Below, in pieces: positions 12,164 through 24,659 of a stretch of DNA of 64,000 bases. The notes beneath the pieces are model-generated. The model saw only the letters and a list, made by a program, of their open reading frames with translations, searched no databases and was not told where the DNA came from. The stretch is taken from positions 62,001 to 126,000 of the forward strand of contig JAJJXM010000026.1 of the NCBI GenBank assembly GCA_024516155.1, given 5' to 3'. The position numbers and the translations under genes are program-made. Source of the stretch: Pyronema omphalodes. Lineage: Eukaryota > Ascomycota > Pezizomycetes > Pezizales > Pyronemataceae. Every line of letters starts with the position of its first letter. The stretch's first letter is position 1.

Positions 12164-15100
12164 TTAATGTAACTGCTCCGAGTCGGCCTCTGAATCCTGC
12201 TCTGAATCCGAATCCTCCTGCTCTGAGCCGTCTGAGCTGGTGTCCATGAGAAGCCGGGCCACTTCCTGATTCCATGCCAGATGCGGCGCTGTTTGCCCGC
12301 AATTATCAACGGCCGAGACGTTGGCGCCCTGGTCCATGAGTAGCGGGATAACATCGTAACGCCCTGTCACCGATGCGAAATGCAAGGGTGTCTGTCCGTG
12401 CTTATCGGTTGCTGAGACGTCGGCGCCCTTGTCAATGAGCAGTTGCGCTATCTCCCCATTTCTAGCCATATGCAGCGGTGTCTGCCCGTTCTTATCGGTT
12501 GCTGAGACGTCGGCGCCGTTGTCAATGAGCAGTTGCGCTATCTCCCCATTTCTAGCCATATGCAGCGGTGTCTGCCCGTTTTTATCGGTTGCTGAGATGT
12601 CGGCGCCCTTGTCAATGAGCAGTTTGGTTATCTCCTCATCTAGAGCCAGATGCAGTGGTGTTTTCCCGTTATTATCAGTTGATGAGACGTTGGCGCCCTT
12701 GTCAATGAGCTTTCGGGCTATCCACTTATTTCGAGCCATATGCAGCGCTGCCTCGCCGGTCTTATCGGTTGCTGAGACGTCGGCACCCTTATCAATGAGC
12801 AGCTGGATTACTTTTTTTCTCCCCCAGAATGACGCCATATGCAGCGGGGTTTCCCCGTACCTATCTGTAGCAGAGACTTTGGCGCCTTTGGCAATGAGCA
12901 GTTGGGCTGCCCATTCTTGTTCTACAAGATGCAGCGGCGTCTGCCCGTTTTGATCGGTTGCTGAGACATCGGCACCCCCTTCAATCAGCAATAAAGCAAT
13001 GTCGCGGTCTCCAGTTTGACATGACATGACAAGCAATTTTCTCAAGTCGACCTTTGAGCCATGACAAGTCAACTTGAATGCTGACGTGAAAATGCTGCTC
13101 AGCCCAAACGCGCAGACCAAGGCGAGAATGTTGTCAGCTTCTTGATAGAAACTAATTCTCCGCCAGAAAGTATCGTTTGTCCAGAAGGTATACTGAATCC
13201 ATCTACGATAATAGTCCCGCATTTGTTGGTAGATACTGTCCGACATGAATGTTTTCGATAAGTCAATAAGGGTCTGACAGTTATCGATGTCTGCGCACTG
13301 AGAAAAGTGCCACGGCCAAAACAACATAGAGTATGACAACAGGTGACGATTTTTGTACTCTCCTTCTCTAATTGTACCCTCTTTATAACCACCCCATGAG
13401 CTGGGAGTACACAACAGCGAAAGGCAGGTCTGTGCGACTTCGGCATGAGACGTAGCCTTGCTGAATTCAGGCTTTGTCTCCAGATACTCCTGCACCGAGA
13501 GATGCGCAAAGCGGAAAACGTTGAGAGTTTCGTCCCAAATAAGGAGGTTTTGGCATCTTTGTAACAAAACATTCGCGTTTATCGCGGCTGTCAGAGTGAA
13601 CTCCCCCGACTTGCCAACCTCAACTCTGATTGCGTCGAGCAAGGTTTCAGTCCTCAACGGTTCGTATGAACACTGGATCCAGCGAAACGCGCTAATTGCT
13701 AATTGAGGGGCGCTTCCTTTCTGAGAAGTGATGATTCGGTAGATGCCGTCGTACATGTCCGTCAGATCGTCCGGAAGAGTGTGTAAACTGCTTTTGACTT
13801 CGTCTGAGGTGCTCATCTTGCAGAGAAACGTGATCTGAAGGGCCGCTAGTTGGAACCTAGCATTTTCCTATCAGTGTCTGTGTGATCTTGAATCAAATAA
13901 ATCGTATGGTAAACTCACATTCCCTTTGATCGTTTACATAGCGTTTGGCAGATTTCTTTCCTGAGCTCATTGGGTACCTCACCACTAAGCAGTTCTTTAT
14001 CATTTATGACGCTCTTGACTCTTGCTTCGACAAACTGGTTTATATCGTTGACATTATCATCGGGTTGTAACTCTATTCTGGGGAAAATCTCAAATTGTGC
14101 CACGATTTCAGGATTCATTCGTGTTGTTGCAAAGATCTTGACAAGATTCTTTGACTGTGTCATGATATCCTTTAGCGCCTTGAGCAGTGGCATTCGCTTG
14201 GTCTCCGCGACTTCGTCCAAGGCATCTATACAAATAATTGCCCCAGGGTATATATCCATGAGTTGAACGAGAAGCTTCTGACTTTCTGAAAGAGTCAGCC
14301 CCGAGGAAAGTTGTGCTTTATTCTTTTCGTCTCGGTACATGTCCACAACCAGCTTTGGTAGTTTCTTGTTGTCAGAGTTGAACTGCGCAAACTGTTGTAA
14401 TATCGCGCTCAGAATGCTTTCGGGCTCCCGGCGATTTTCTTCGGCTCGATCACAATAGAAATATGCTATATTTGGCTCCGTCGTACCGAGTTTCAGAGTA
14501 TCAATAACCGATGATCTATAGCAACGCCGCGTTAGGTATATGCTCCTGCAGTATCACGCGATGATATTGATCGCTTACATAGTATATGTTTTACCCGCTC
14601 CAGCTGAACAATCGGGTTGGTAAGACAGAGTTTATTTTAACAAGTCTTGTGGTCACTTACGGATTCCACGCAGCAATAACAGCTTCGAATCGTTGGATGA
14701 TATCCAAGCTTTGTACTCCTGCCGCTCAAAAATCCACTGACCTGTACCTTTCAGACGCTCTTCACTAATGCGTTTGTGGTGTTTCGTGTAAGGGATCTCA
14801 GATATCCATTGTAAAATGGAAGATCTGTCAAACTCTAGTGAAGTGAGCGGATATCCGAAGTCTTTGACAATATCAGATGACCCTCCATACCTTCTAACCA
14901 GAGTTGCATGTTCGATATTTTGCCATTCATATTCTCCAATTTTGTTCGCAGTTCCTGCGCATCATTCCGAGTAGCTAAGTATTGTCAATATTGTCTGACG
15001 TTCCAACACTAAATGAGGTATAATACATTTTGCCTGTGCGACATTGGCATCACTCGTGACCACTTTCTCCAAGTTATTAAGCTTTTGGAGGTCTTCTGAA

Positions 15101-16119
15101 ATATCTTCCATGTTCAATATGCCTTGGAACCCATTTCCTAAGGAAACGTTAGAAGCAGCATAGCGCTATATGACGGGAATATTCACCTCTTATTCTATCG
15201 ATTGCTTTGACAAGGAACTGTAGTATTGCTATATAAAGTCGAAGCATGGATTTCGCCAGGTGTTCAAAAGCATCGGGATCTTCCCTGAGATACAGAAGCT
15301 CATACTCTGTGCACCTATTGATAACACCAGCGATCGTATCAAGTCCGTCGAGAATTGCGTCAAGTGTTTTCTGCCGATCTACGCAGAGCTGTGGAGAATT
15401 AGATATTAGCCGCTGCATTGAGCAAGTCTAACGGCGTTGCCAACCTTGAGCAAAAGTCTAACACCGGCCCACGGTAGTGCCGCATGTACAGGATCATACT
15501 GGACGATGAGATCTCCAATTTCCTTAAATCTGTCCATGCAGTCGATTAACTTTTGCATCTTAGGGTACTTTTCCTTCTTCTCTTTGAGGTGTTTTTCCGC
15601 AGCAGATCTTGCTTGGGATACGCTCTCGTCGGCGTCGGCTTGACAATCGATAACTCTAAGCGTTTCGCGCTCCCGATCATTGAGGGCATCGCTGACGAGT
15701 GCCGTACTCCACAGCGACCGGGCTTTGATAATGCTGGTTGTCGTTGCAGCATGTGAGTCTTCGTTTTGTTTGCTGACTTGAGAATGTGCCGTGTGCTCTG
15801 TTGCCGTTACAGGTGTTTGTCCAGGCTGACTTGCCGAATCTGATGGAGAGCCGCCGTTTCTTGGCTCATTAACACTTTGGGCTTCCGAAGAAGACCCAAA
15901 TGTTGCGGCCAGATGCGTTGAAGATGCGGCTGTTTGATGTCTGGGAACGAGCACCGAAGCGCTGGATAGGATCGTTGTTGAAGGACTGGTCCGTAGATTG
16001 TCGGTATTCTTCACTTTTGTGTTCTTCGAAGACTCGTCTTTTGATGCTTTCGATGACTTGAATAAACCGCATAGTCCTCGTCTCAATCGATCAAGTTTCC
16101 TCGGTGTCGTACCTGCCAT
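12164..16119 (-). CDS. NACHT-ankyrin STAND receptor (fungal NLR-like)
   Basis: Eight exons: 16119-15445, 15388-15187, 15137-15027, 14974-14891, 14834-14661, 14603-14579, 14515-13919 and 13856-12164, giving 1186 aa. Residues 1 to about 130 are Ser/Thr-rich and disordered. Residues about 135-330 match the NACHT N-terminal (NWD) domain (SLWSTALVSDALNDRE; PWAGVRLLLK). The junction motif QWISEIPYTKHH leads into the NACHT NTPase. Its Walker A is GIPGAGKT (about 414-421) and Walker B is AIICIDALDE (about 516-525), followed by the KGMFQLAALQ segment. Ankyrin repeats fill about 905-1155, and an acidic Ser/Asp/Glu tail ends the protein. Such proteins are signal-transducing ATPases linked in fungi to non-self recognition and cell death; the ligand is unknown. 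Exon 6 is only 25 nt and encodes most of the P-loop. No effector gene is visible next door. Confidence 0.9.
12245..13010 (-). repeat. ankyrin-repeat coding array with a 90-bp near-identical unit
   Basis: About eight ankyrin units share the core ADVSATDKNGQTPLH. Most are 30 residues long (90 bp) instead of the usual 33, lacking three residues in the helix region (MARNGEIAQLLID). Two units are 33 residues (FWGRKKVIQLLID, VTGRYDVIPLLMD). Two adjacent units starting near 12441 and 12531 differ by only a few bases over 90 bp, which points to recent duplication or gene conversion. Confidence 0.85.
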
Positions 16120-18591
16120 GACGGTTCCGGCTTATCCGGTTGTTCTTTACTGCCGGTTCAGTAGACGTCTTCTCGGGAGCGATATCGATTGTTGACGACT
16201 GTATTTATTGTTTCGCAGCGATTATCAGCAGAGATTGTGAGTATCAGGTAACGTTGCTTCTCGATGGCATAGACATTGGAATAGCCGACGCCTGAGAATA
16301 ACTAGATATCTGGCCGAATATGCATCATGTGGGGTCTGTACGTGATTGGTGCAGAGTGTTTCTGAAGCGACAACACAGAGTACATTCTGCAAAATGGTGT
16401 CGGTAGGCCGTGACATCTGTGATTTGTTGTCGCCAAGACATGGGTGGTGACAGGGATCAAAATAGGCTCGCCGCTCGAGTGATACCGGGCGATTCGAACT
16501 GTTTTCTCGCTTGCGACGCCGCGCGCTGCCCCCGCCTATCCAGTGTACATATACATATTATATGCAGCCAATTCAAAGTGATTTCATGGAGTGCCTTAGC
16601 TCGTGGTAGTTATGTACTTTTTTCTGCGTAAAAATAACGGATAATTTTTAGCCCCTTTCTGGCAGCATTAAATAATTAAATAAAAATAAATAAATAAAAC
16701 ATTGAATGCGGTGACTTAAAAAAATAAAACCAAGGCGTTACATTATTGCCATGGTTGTGGATGATGTAATACACAAAGCTTCTTTGTCTGAGCGGCATTT
16801 TCCAGATGTCCCTCTTTATGTCACATTTTTAATGCATTAGATTATCAGATAATTTTAGGGGCAATACTTAGACACATCATCAGTCAAAGCATAGAAGATT
16901 TTCCCACCGTGAAGAGAATAAGGTTATTTGTCATTCGGTAGTCTTGCCAGATGGCAGACTGCCGGTTCTGTATCTGCAGGACGCTGATGAATCGTGGATC
17001 AGCCCATTCTCCTCCAGTGGGATCCTAAAAGAACTCTGAACAACGCATCCTGCGATGCAGTGCAAGCCCGGGCTGTAAACTCTAAACCAAACCTATGTCC
17101 TTTTTCGAGATGCAGATGCTCACTATTTTCACATGACAGCCTGATCATGATGATGAACGTGCAATCACGCTGACACCCATTGGCAATCATGAGGAAGAAA
17201 TCTCGACCATCAGTCTTGACTCTGCATAATTGCACCATACCATAAATTTCACAATTAACCAAAGCTCGAAATAGCCTACAATGTACATAATCAATTAAGA
17301 AATCTGCACCTGTAAAACATAAATTCCCCAATTCAGCCCTAATTGTTCACCCTATCATTACAAATTACCAACAAAAAATCACCATGAATCATTCACAGAA
17401 AAGCATTGAAAATCCTTGTAACAGCCACTGGTTATCAAAATGCTGTACATATGTACATCACCCAAATCATTCCCCATCAATCTTTATGATTCATGGTTCA
17501 TGGTTCATGGTTCATGATTCATCTCACTTCTCACCGTGATCCATTTCCCAATTTCCACTTTTCCAATTTTCCAATGGAATTTTATACTTCTCGTGCCTAA
17601 ATACATAAATACCTCCAACTATGCATAAACCCCCATCGTCTTATCCCAGTATCGATCTAGTTCGATTGCTGAAAAAGTGTGCTGTGATATGATACAGTTG
17701 TGCTGTGATGACATTGGTGAGTTAGTAAGTTGTAGACTGTATTGTCCTGTGTTGTACTATGCTATCCCATGCTTTGCTGTGATACATTTTCTGAGTTGAT
17801 ACTCGAGTTATATGTGTATCGGCTATATAGGGCTGACTGGCTGAATGTGGGTTTATAGCGTTATTTATGTAGTATATATCTGAAAAATTAGGTTATACTA
17901 TTTCCAGCTGTCCAGGCGTCGGTTAATGGAGAGTTTGTTTGTCACTACATAGGTGTAGGAATTGATGTTATTTCATGTGTTCCTGAGTTCTTATATTCTT
18001 ATATTCTTCTATTCTTCTGCCGTACGTATTCATATTCTCTTAAGTCTGCAATATCAACTTTCCTCCCAGGCGCCGCTGTTAGCCGATTCCATGCTTCAGT
18101 TCAGTATATTCTCGCATCCCGGGCCACGGGTCTCTTATACACGGCAGCACATTCCACATTCTACATTCTCGGTCAAACTACTCCTGCCAAATTCCCAGTC
18201 ACAGTCACAGTCACAATCAATGAATCCAACCTACACTCAGTAACCCTTAAAACATGGCAATCATCTCACGCACCCTAGCCCCCCGCTGCCACCGTGACGT
18301 CTCATCTTCTCATGCGCACGCAGCCACGCAGCCATCCGCAACATCCCAGTCATTTTTAGGGCCCTTAATCTGCATCTCACACCCCTGTCGCGAAAAGACA
18401 ACTAAACCTAATCTATCCACGCGCATCCAAAAATTTCGTCTTTCACGTCCTACTCCCGAGCTGCTACTTGTGAATTCCAATTCGCAAGCTATTACCTCCT
18501 ACCCTCTCCCCCCTCTCCACCACTACCTCACCACCCGAACCACCGCCCCGGTAACCTCCTGCCAACCTACTCAGCACCACCCCCCCCCCCA
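16120..18591. other. intergenic, no gene seen
   Basis: AT-rich spacer between the divergently transcribed NACHT-ankyrin gene and the SMAP-domain gene. It holds a short GGTTCAT tandem near 17487-17520 and, from about 18240, a C/T-rich leader to the next gene. I see no supported gene. Confidence 0.4.
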
Positions 18592-19932
18592 ATGGCAGAA
18601 ATCAACCCCGCGCGTCTAGCGCTCATGAACAGCGCCCCGTACGACGACAACAACGACTTCGGCGGGCGTGGCGGCGGTGGACGTCACGGAGGTGGAAGCG
18701 GAGGCCGTAACGGCGGTAGAGGAGGTCGTGACAACGGAAGACAAGGAAAAGGACGACAAGGCCGCAGCTGGAACCGACCTGGAGCTAGTGGAGAGAATCG
18801 GCAGGAACTTGGGAAGATTAGGGATTTTGGACAGAGGGTTATTACGGATGAGAATGGGGATACTTCGGGGACTGTAACACCGGCGGAACCAGTGCAGACA
18901 CAGGAGCAAGCACAGGGACAGGATAGGCCTTGGGAACGGAGAAAACCTGCGCAGGGATGGAGGGATAGGAATGTAGAGGTTAGAGCGCCGGTTAAGAGGA
19001 AGTTTGAGGAGGAGGAGGAGGAGCAGGTGAAGGTTAGTTTTATTCTGGGTTGAATTCGGGTGGGTTGCTGACTGTACGAAGCCTAAGGAGGAGAAGATTG
19101 AGGAGCCGGAAACTAAGCGTAGGAAATCTGAGGATAAGGAGGAGCGTAAGAAGGAGAAGAAGGATAAGAAGGACAAGAAGGAGAAGGAGGAGAAGGTTGA
19201 TAAGAAGGAGAAGAAGGACAAGAAGGATAAGAAGGAGAAAGACAGCTCGAAATCCAGCGACAAATCCGACGATCTTTCCAAGGAGGAGAAGAAGGCCAAG
19301 AAGGCTGCTGAGAAGGCGGCTAAGAAAGCTGCGGAGGAGGCATCAGTAGAAGAGGAGAAGAAGGAGAAGAAGGACAAGAAGGACAAGAAAGAGAAGAAGG
19401 AGAAGAAGGAGAAGAAGGCTGACAAGGGAGAGGAAGCCGAGGAGAAGAAGGACAAGAAGGAAAAGAAGGAAAAGAAGAGCAAAAAGGACGAGGAGGAGAA
19501 ACCCGAGAAGAAGGAGAAAAAGGACAAAAAAGAGAAGAAAGAAAAGAAGGACAAGAAGCGGTCCAGCTCCGACTCTGACGACGTCGAGGTGAGCACTGAT
19601 CACAGTACCTCTACTCCAGCCCAATACTAACAAAACCACAGGAGACACCCGCAAAGAAGTCCAAGTCCTCTGCTTCCACTCCGGTCTCTTCCACCAAGCC
19701 CATTGCTTCTACCTGGAACGCCGACGCCCTCGAGGGTGGTGACGCCCGCCAATCCAAGTTTCTCCGACTACTAGGAGCAGCCAAGGTCGACAGCAGTGCT
19801 CTTGCACGGGCTACACCTACCGACACCAAGTCGAGTATCAAGCAAAGAGAAGCCGAGCTTGAGAAGCAGTTCAACGCAGGACTCAAGATGAAGAACGAGC
19901 CTAGCTCTAAGCGTCGGGGATTAGGTGCATAA
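18592..19932 (+). CDS. lysine-rich nuclear protein with C-terminal SMAP domain (KNOP1-like)
   Basis: Three exons: 18592-19032, 19082-19588 and 19642-19932, giving 412 aa. The N-terminus is Arg/Gly-rich (GGRGGGGRHGGGSGGRNGG), typical of RNA-binding RGG segments. The middle, about residues 150-310, is almost entirely KKEKKDKK-type charged repeat, probably a long single helix or disordered nucleolar tract. The C-terminus has STWNADALEGGDARQSKFL followed by RLLGAAK, the small acidic protein (SMAP) domain signature found in animal SMAP and in lysine-rich nucleolar protein 1. Intron 2 has a perfect TACTAAC branch point at 19625-19631. The start follows a run of C and is the first ATG of the frame. 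Molecular function is not established for this family in fungi; a nucleolar or RNA-related role is inference. Confidence 0.8.
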
Positions 19933-20220
19933 ATGTGTTTTTTTTGTGGATTTGGAAAAAAAGAGTTTTGATTTGGAATGGGAATAAAAGTTTTGTTAAT
20001 ATTGATGGCGTAAATCCTTCTGTATAATACGGGGTTATAATCTTGTATGTAGATTGTGTACGGCTGGAGTCTCTGGAAATGATTAAAGGGATCTTAAATT
20101 ACTTCGTCAAAATGTTTGGTAGAAGGAATCGTGAATTGTAAACGAAAGTGATAGGCTGTACAAATACCGACAAAGGTTAGTATTTCACCGGCTCATTTGC
20201 CGTCTTGGAAATTGGCATAC
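19933..20220. other. 3' flank of the SMAP-domain gene
   Basis: Short spacer rich in T just after the stop, probably the 3' UTR. Nothing else is seen before the inverted-repeat element. Confidence 0.4.
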
Positions 20221-20632
20221 GGGTTACTCAATGCTCGACAAATCCGACAAATCTGTCGGTGTCGGAAACTTGGCGCGTAATCAGAATTAGTCTGATTGGC
20301 GGAGAACTTTAGCGTAGAGACTAATTTTTCGGACACTGACAGATTTGTCGGAAACTTTCCGTCAACGAAAAACCGCTGACGGAAGTGTCGAAAACTGTCG
20401 GAAACTCTTCATCTGTCCCAAAACAGTTTAGAAAGTTGATGATCTGTATCGTAGTGCGGTCCTAGCCTCGCCCGTAGCCTTGCAACTGGTTTCCGTCAGT
20501 TTCCATCCCAGAGTTTCCGACAACACCACTCAAAGCTCACTTCTAACCCTGGTTCTGTCCCTCAACTCTCATTGGTCGCAGAATTTCCGACAGATTTGTC
20601 GGATTCCGCTGCTTTTGAGCATTGAGTAACCC
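20221..20632. mobile_element. MITE-like inverted-repeat element, 412 bp
   Basis: Both ends carry GGGTTACTCAATGCTC as a perfect 16-bp inverted repeat. After a spacer of 5 (left) or 12 (right) bases both ends repeat ATCCGACAAATCTGTCGG, itself a near-palindrome. Many further TGTCGGAAA / TTTCCGACA words lie inside, so each arm can fold on itself. TA lies one base outside the left end (20218-20219) and directly outside the right end (20633-20634). No transposase frame is present. Confidence 0.75.
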
Positions 20633-20934
20633 TATAACACCTGTCACCGGTGGTCTCTCCCGCTAGGCTATCTTAACACGCGTGGCTCAGCCCTACACTG
20701 CGATGTCTCGAAACCGTATGTAGGCAATTTTGAACAAGAACGAAACTCCGAGAAAGAGAAAAAATATTACAAGAGGAAAAGAAGACTTTTTTTATAATTC
20801 CAGCTTACACAAAGATGTCATCGTGATAGTACACTATTTCCCACCACAATAACTCCTTTCCTCCCTCCTCAATCCTCCACTTCCATTATACGTAGCATAT
20901 AGTACCACATCCCCCCTCTGTAAATGAAACATAC

Positions 20935-21430
20935 TTAAAAGATCCAGCTCATCAACAATCTCAAAGGTTCCAAGAAAAGACCTCCGACGAGTAGTGCGAG
21001 GAGAGTATCTATGATTTTCACAGTTAGCTTTTGTCCAATCCTCACCCCCCTCCCCCCCTCGGGAGCTCCTGAGAGCTCGCTGCTCGCTGCTCGATCAACA
21101 CGTAGGCCCCCCAGAGAATAACTCACATAATAACCACGCAGGAATAACAGTCTTCTTCTTCTTAGATAGCGTCTTCTTACGTCCTTCGATCTTGGTTCGT
21201 AACTCGGGGTTCTTGCCCATGATCTTCTCCTGGTTGTTGGCAAAGCGGTCGTTCGCTACACGTTGGCGTAAGGTTTGAACCTATCATGGGGTATTTGTGT
21301 CAGTTTAAAGATACCGTAATGAGCTCAAACCCGCGGTTAATCGTTCTTTGAGTGAGCTGTAGTGAAAGCTCTGTAAAGAATCGCGAGGTGAAGCTGTTGG
21401 GGCTGTCGGTGCGAGGGGTATGCGTACCAT
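20935..21430 (-). CDS. YSY6/RAMP4-like ER stress-associated membrane protein
   Basis: Three exons: 21430-21428 (the ATG alone), 21280-21127 and 21008-20935, giving 76 aa. The first exon is a bare start codon followed by a GTACGC donor. The protein opens with VQTLRQRVANDRFANNQEK, matching the fungal YSY6 N-terminus, continues with a basic stretch (KKTLSKKKKTVIPAW) and ends in one hydrophobic segment (TLLALLVGGLFLEPL). Family members are small tail-anchored proteins of the Sec61 translocon that help nascent membrane proteins during ER stress. Length and layout fit the family well. The opposite-strand neighbour starting at 22251 leaves about 0.8 kb of shared upstream sequence. Confidence 0.88.
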
Positions 21431-22250
21431 TGTGCTGTATGCTGCTTCGTATGTGTAGCGTAAGTAGAGAACGTCAGACGAAAGAGCTATATGCTATAGG
21501 AGATCGACGGTATTATTCGAGCAAATGACGTAGCAGGTGCAAAAGGTGAAAGTGTAATGGGAACTGTCTTTTTGTGCGTCCGTCGTCGTCGTCGTCGTTG
21601 TCGTCACCCGCGCTTCAAATTGTCGCGAGATAGAGGACACATAAACATATCTATCTACCTACCTACCTACGGAATCTCACATCGCCTAAATACCTTGCTA
21701 CCTACCATACCATACTCATCACTCCTGCAATTTTATCTTGCGACTGCCGAATGGGCTACGGATTCATCGCTCTGCTCGCTGCTCGCGTGTGCACCATTGA
21801 AAAATGATCGCGTCGCAGAAAATGAAGATGCCGATTCTGTCAATGACGGTGCAAAAAGCTATGTATGCACGCGTGAGTTGTAGCTGTAAGTGGCATTACC
21901 TTGCCTGGAGAACAACGAAAGTTCATTCTCTTTAAATCAGCATAAACAGAAATTCAAATAATAAAAATATCTGAATATTATTCGAAACGGCTTATAGGAA
22001 ACCTATAATCTCCACATTCCATATAACCTCCGTGCACACAGCTACCAAAAGTTTCGCGACATAGCGGCAACGCGGTGCATACTTTCGCTAGTGCCATTTA
22101 CTCGAGTCTCGGGAGATGCCGCTGTCGTGGTGCAGCGTCGCAGAGTCGCGGGGCAAGCACTACACAGCATCTCATGCACCGGTAACACCACCGACGCCGC
22201 CGAACTTCACCAAACTCCACCACCAATTCACGACAACAAAATACGCCGGA
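21431..22250. other. intergenic between divergent genes
   Basis: Shared upstream region of the YSY6-like gene and the mitochondrial membrane protein. It contains a CGT triplet run near 21580-21600 and a CTAC-type run near 21650-21670. No TATA box or other site is clear. Confidence 0.4.
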
Positions 22251-23109
22251 ATGATCCCAACTCGTCTCTTGTTCCGGGCTCAGCCCGCTGCTCGTAACGC
22301 TGTTTTTCGGCAGTTCTCGACGAGTCAGATTCGACGAAATGCCGTTCCGCCGCCGCCACCACCTGCTGCGGCGAAACCTACTTCGCCTCATGTAGGACTC
22401 CCCCGACTTCGAGAGCTTCGGGAGCTTGAAGATGTCACCGAGACCTTCGATATTGCTGGGATTTCTGAGATTTCTGAGAGCTCCGAGACCCCCAAGACCC
22501 CCGAAGATATACCTATATAATACCCGTACAACTGCTGTGGTATCGAAATTGGAATTGGTATTGACATTGGCATTGTCAATACCCCCGGAGGGCTGAGGGC
22601 GAGAGTATGGTTTGGCTATAGCTACAATGGCTACGGCTTCAGCTGAAGCTGAACTGAAGTGAAGTTTTCCTTTAAGACAGAAGATAGAAGCAGCAGCCAG
22701 CAAGCAAGCAGACAAGCAAGCCATACTCTCACCGGTAATCCCATAGCTATTGCATTGCTTCCATTTTCCATTCCATTTATCACATTCGTCATCCTTTTAT
22801 TTCCAGACCCATCAACTAACACCCCACTAGATCAGCATCTATAAAGACTTCGGACGTCCATTTATCAAGGTCTTCCTCATGGCCGTATTTGTATACCAAA
22901 CCATGTACTGGGGCTGGATGAAGATGGAGAAAGATGAATTGAAGAAGGAAAAGAATGGTGAGAGCTCTGTTTGATTTGTAAACTGAGCGGAGGAGGACAA
23001 CGGGTTGGCGGGAATTTGGGCTGATTTATTGGTGATAATAGAGGTCATTAGAGAGTTAGAGGAAAAGGTTCAACAGGCAAGGGAAAATATGGTTGTGAAG
23101 GGGAAATAA
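22251..23109 (+). CDS. small mitochondrial membrane protein, possibly INA17-like
   Basis: Proposed exons 22251-22391, 22831-22957 and 23042-23109, giving 111 aa. The N-terminus is an arginine-rich presequence (IPTRLLFRAQPAARNAVF, then RQFSTSQ), a typical mitochondrial import signal. After a proline-rich stretch the second exon gives YKDFGRPFIKVFLMAVFVYQ, including one membrane span, then an acidic/basic helix ending in a coiled-coil (VIRELEEKVQQARENM). The layout resembles fungal INA17, an inner-membrane factor for F1Fo ATP synthase assembly, but I cannot confirm that. Intron 1 is unusually long (439 bp) with a CTAAC branch point near its end; an extra exon inside it cannot be excluded. The frame stays open upstream to an ATG at 22116, but the presequence fits a start at 22251. 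Confidence 0.65.
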
Positions 23110-24659
23110 ATAAAAATATAGATTTCTTTTTTTCATATTGTCGGGAATTGTAATTGGTTGGAAGAAATAAGTCCTGCTAATGGTTCAACCGGCTGATAAA
23201 ATCTTTCGATACAGATTATCTATAGACTATAGACTATAGATTTACCGTAAGCTGGTCCATGGAGCCAGGTGCTGTTTTTTTTTTCTTTAAACCTCCCCAC
23301 CCCCTCCGCAGTTCATTTTTTCTACAATCTGTACAATCCATACTCCCCATATGGACAGGCCACTATATATTCCTCAACATATCACTATTACCATCACATC
23401 TCTCTCCATATAATCCCTATTCAAGCAAAACTTCCCAAAATCTTCAAAGGCTCCCAGAAAATCAACCCCAAACCTCTCAACCTTCAACTCCTAGCCCTTC
23501 CTCCCTTATACCCACCATACCATGAACAAATCCCAAAATCCCAAAATCCCAAAATCCCAAGTTCATTAAGCCCCTTAGAAAAGGCCGAAGTTCGAACCCT
23601 GGAGGGCCATGCCTGTGATTCATACATTGATTGATTCATCATTATGCATGAGTCGGATTTTATACCCCCTAGGTGGATATAAATTATAATCATTTAATCA
23701 CTCAGTTTCTTAGCCAGTCAGTTCAGTCAGTTCAGTCAGTTCAGTCAGTTCAGTCAGTTCAGTCAGTAGTCAAACGGTGACTAATAAATAATACCCGCTC
23801 CATCATATATTTCAAGCCATAGCTATTAAATAATATCTGCCCGGGACATAAATGACGGGTGACAGGGGAGGGGGGGGAGGTGTTGGAGGCCCTTTTAGTT
23901 ATTTTGTGACTTGGAGACTTTAAGACTTGGGGGTTCTATAAGTCGATGACTGGTATGGTAGAAGTACCAACAGCCTCACAAATGTTGGGGAGATATGGTT
24001 GAATATGATAATTTTCTTTTTGGGGAATTTTGTGAATATTTCACGTTACATATTGTACATAGATACGGGTGATTATTTCCTTGTGACGATGAGGTGTTTT
24101 TGAGAAATATTTTCAAGGTCAATATGTTTCAAGAGTACAAAAATGATTAAATAAGGGGCCAATGAGGAGGTATAAAGGTTGAGTTTGTTGGAGTAGTAGT
24201 AGTAGTGATTATTAACTCGTGATCATAACAGTGAATCATGAAATCTCATCCTATTTCTGACGCATGAAAATTCACATTGAACGCCACAACACGAAGTGTC
24301 AGATAATACCATTGAGTGACACCTAAAAACCATTCATTTAATTGATATGTATTTATCGACCAATCTCAAACCGTAAATAACATCGCAGAAAAATATGAAG
24401 TAACTAATATCTACCCCAGAAATAAAACCGTGCAATCCTATGTAATCTCGCCAAAATAGATATTTCGTAGATATTCATCACCTCGGTATCGTTCCAATTT
24501 TACCCCGCTTTACTATTCCTCTGGAATTCTTTGCGCACGTCTTTATTTCAGCGCCAACTCTACCCACACTCACATCGCTTCAACCAATTCCCACCAGCCC
24601 CCCCCCCCCCCCCCCTCTCTCTCCCCTTCCACTCCCATACACCTTCACACGTACCCAAC
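23110..24659. other. intergenic with a 9-bp tandem repeat
   Basis: Holds five or six copies of TTCAGTCAG at about 23712-23768, a GGTATAGACTATAGACTATAG-like stretch near 23215, and long pyrimidine runs. No gene is supported. Confidence 0.4.

Noticed and set aside
18616..19596. 326-codon Ser/Phe-rich minus-strand frame
   Set aside because: Antisense of the KKEKKDKK-type coding of the SMAP-domain gene.
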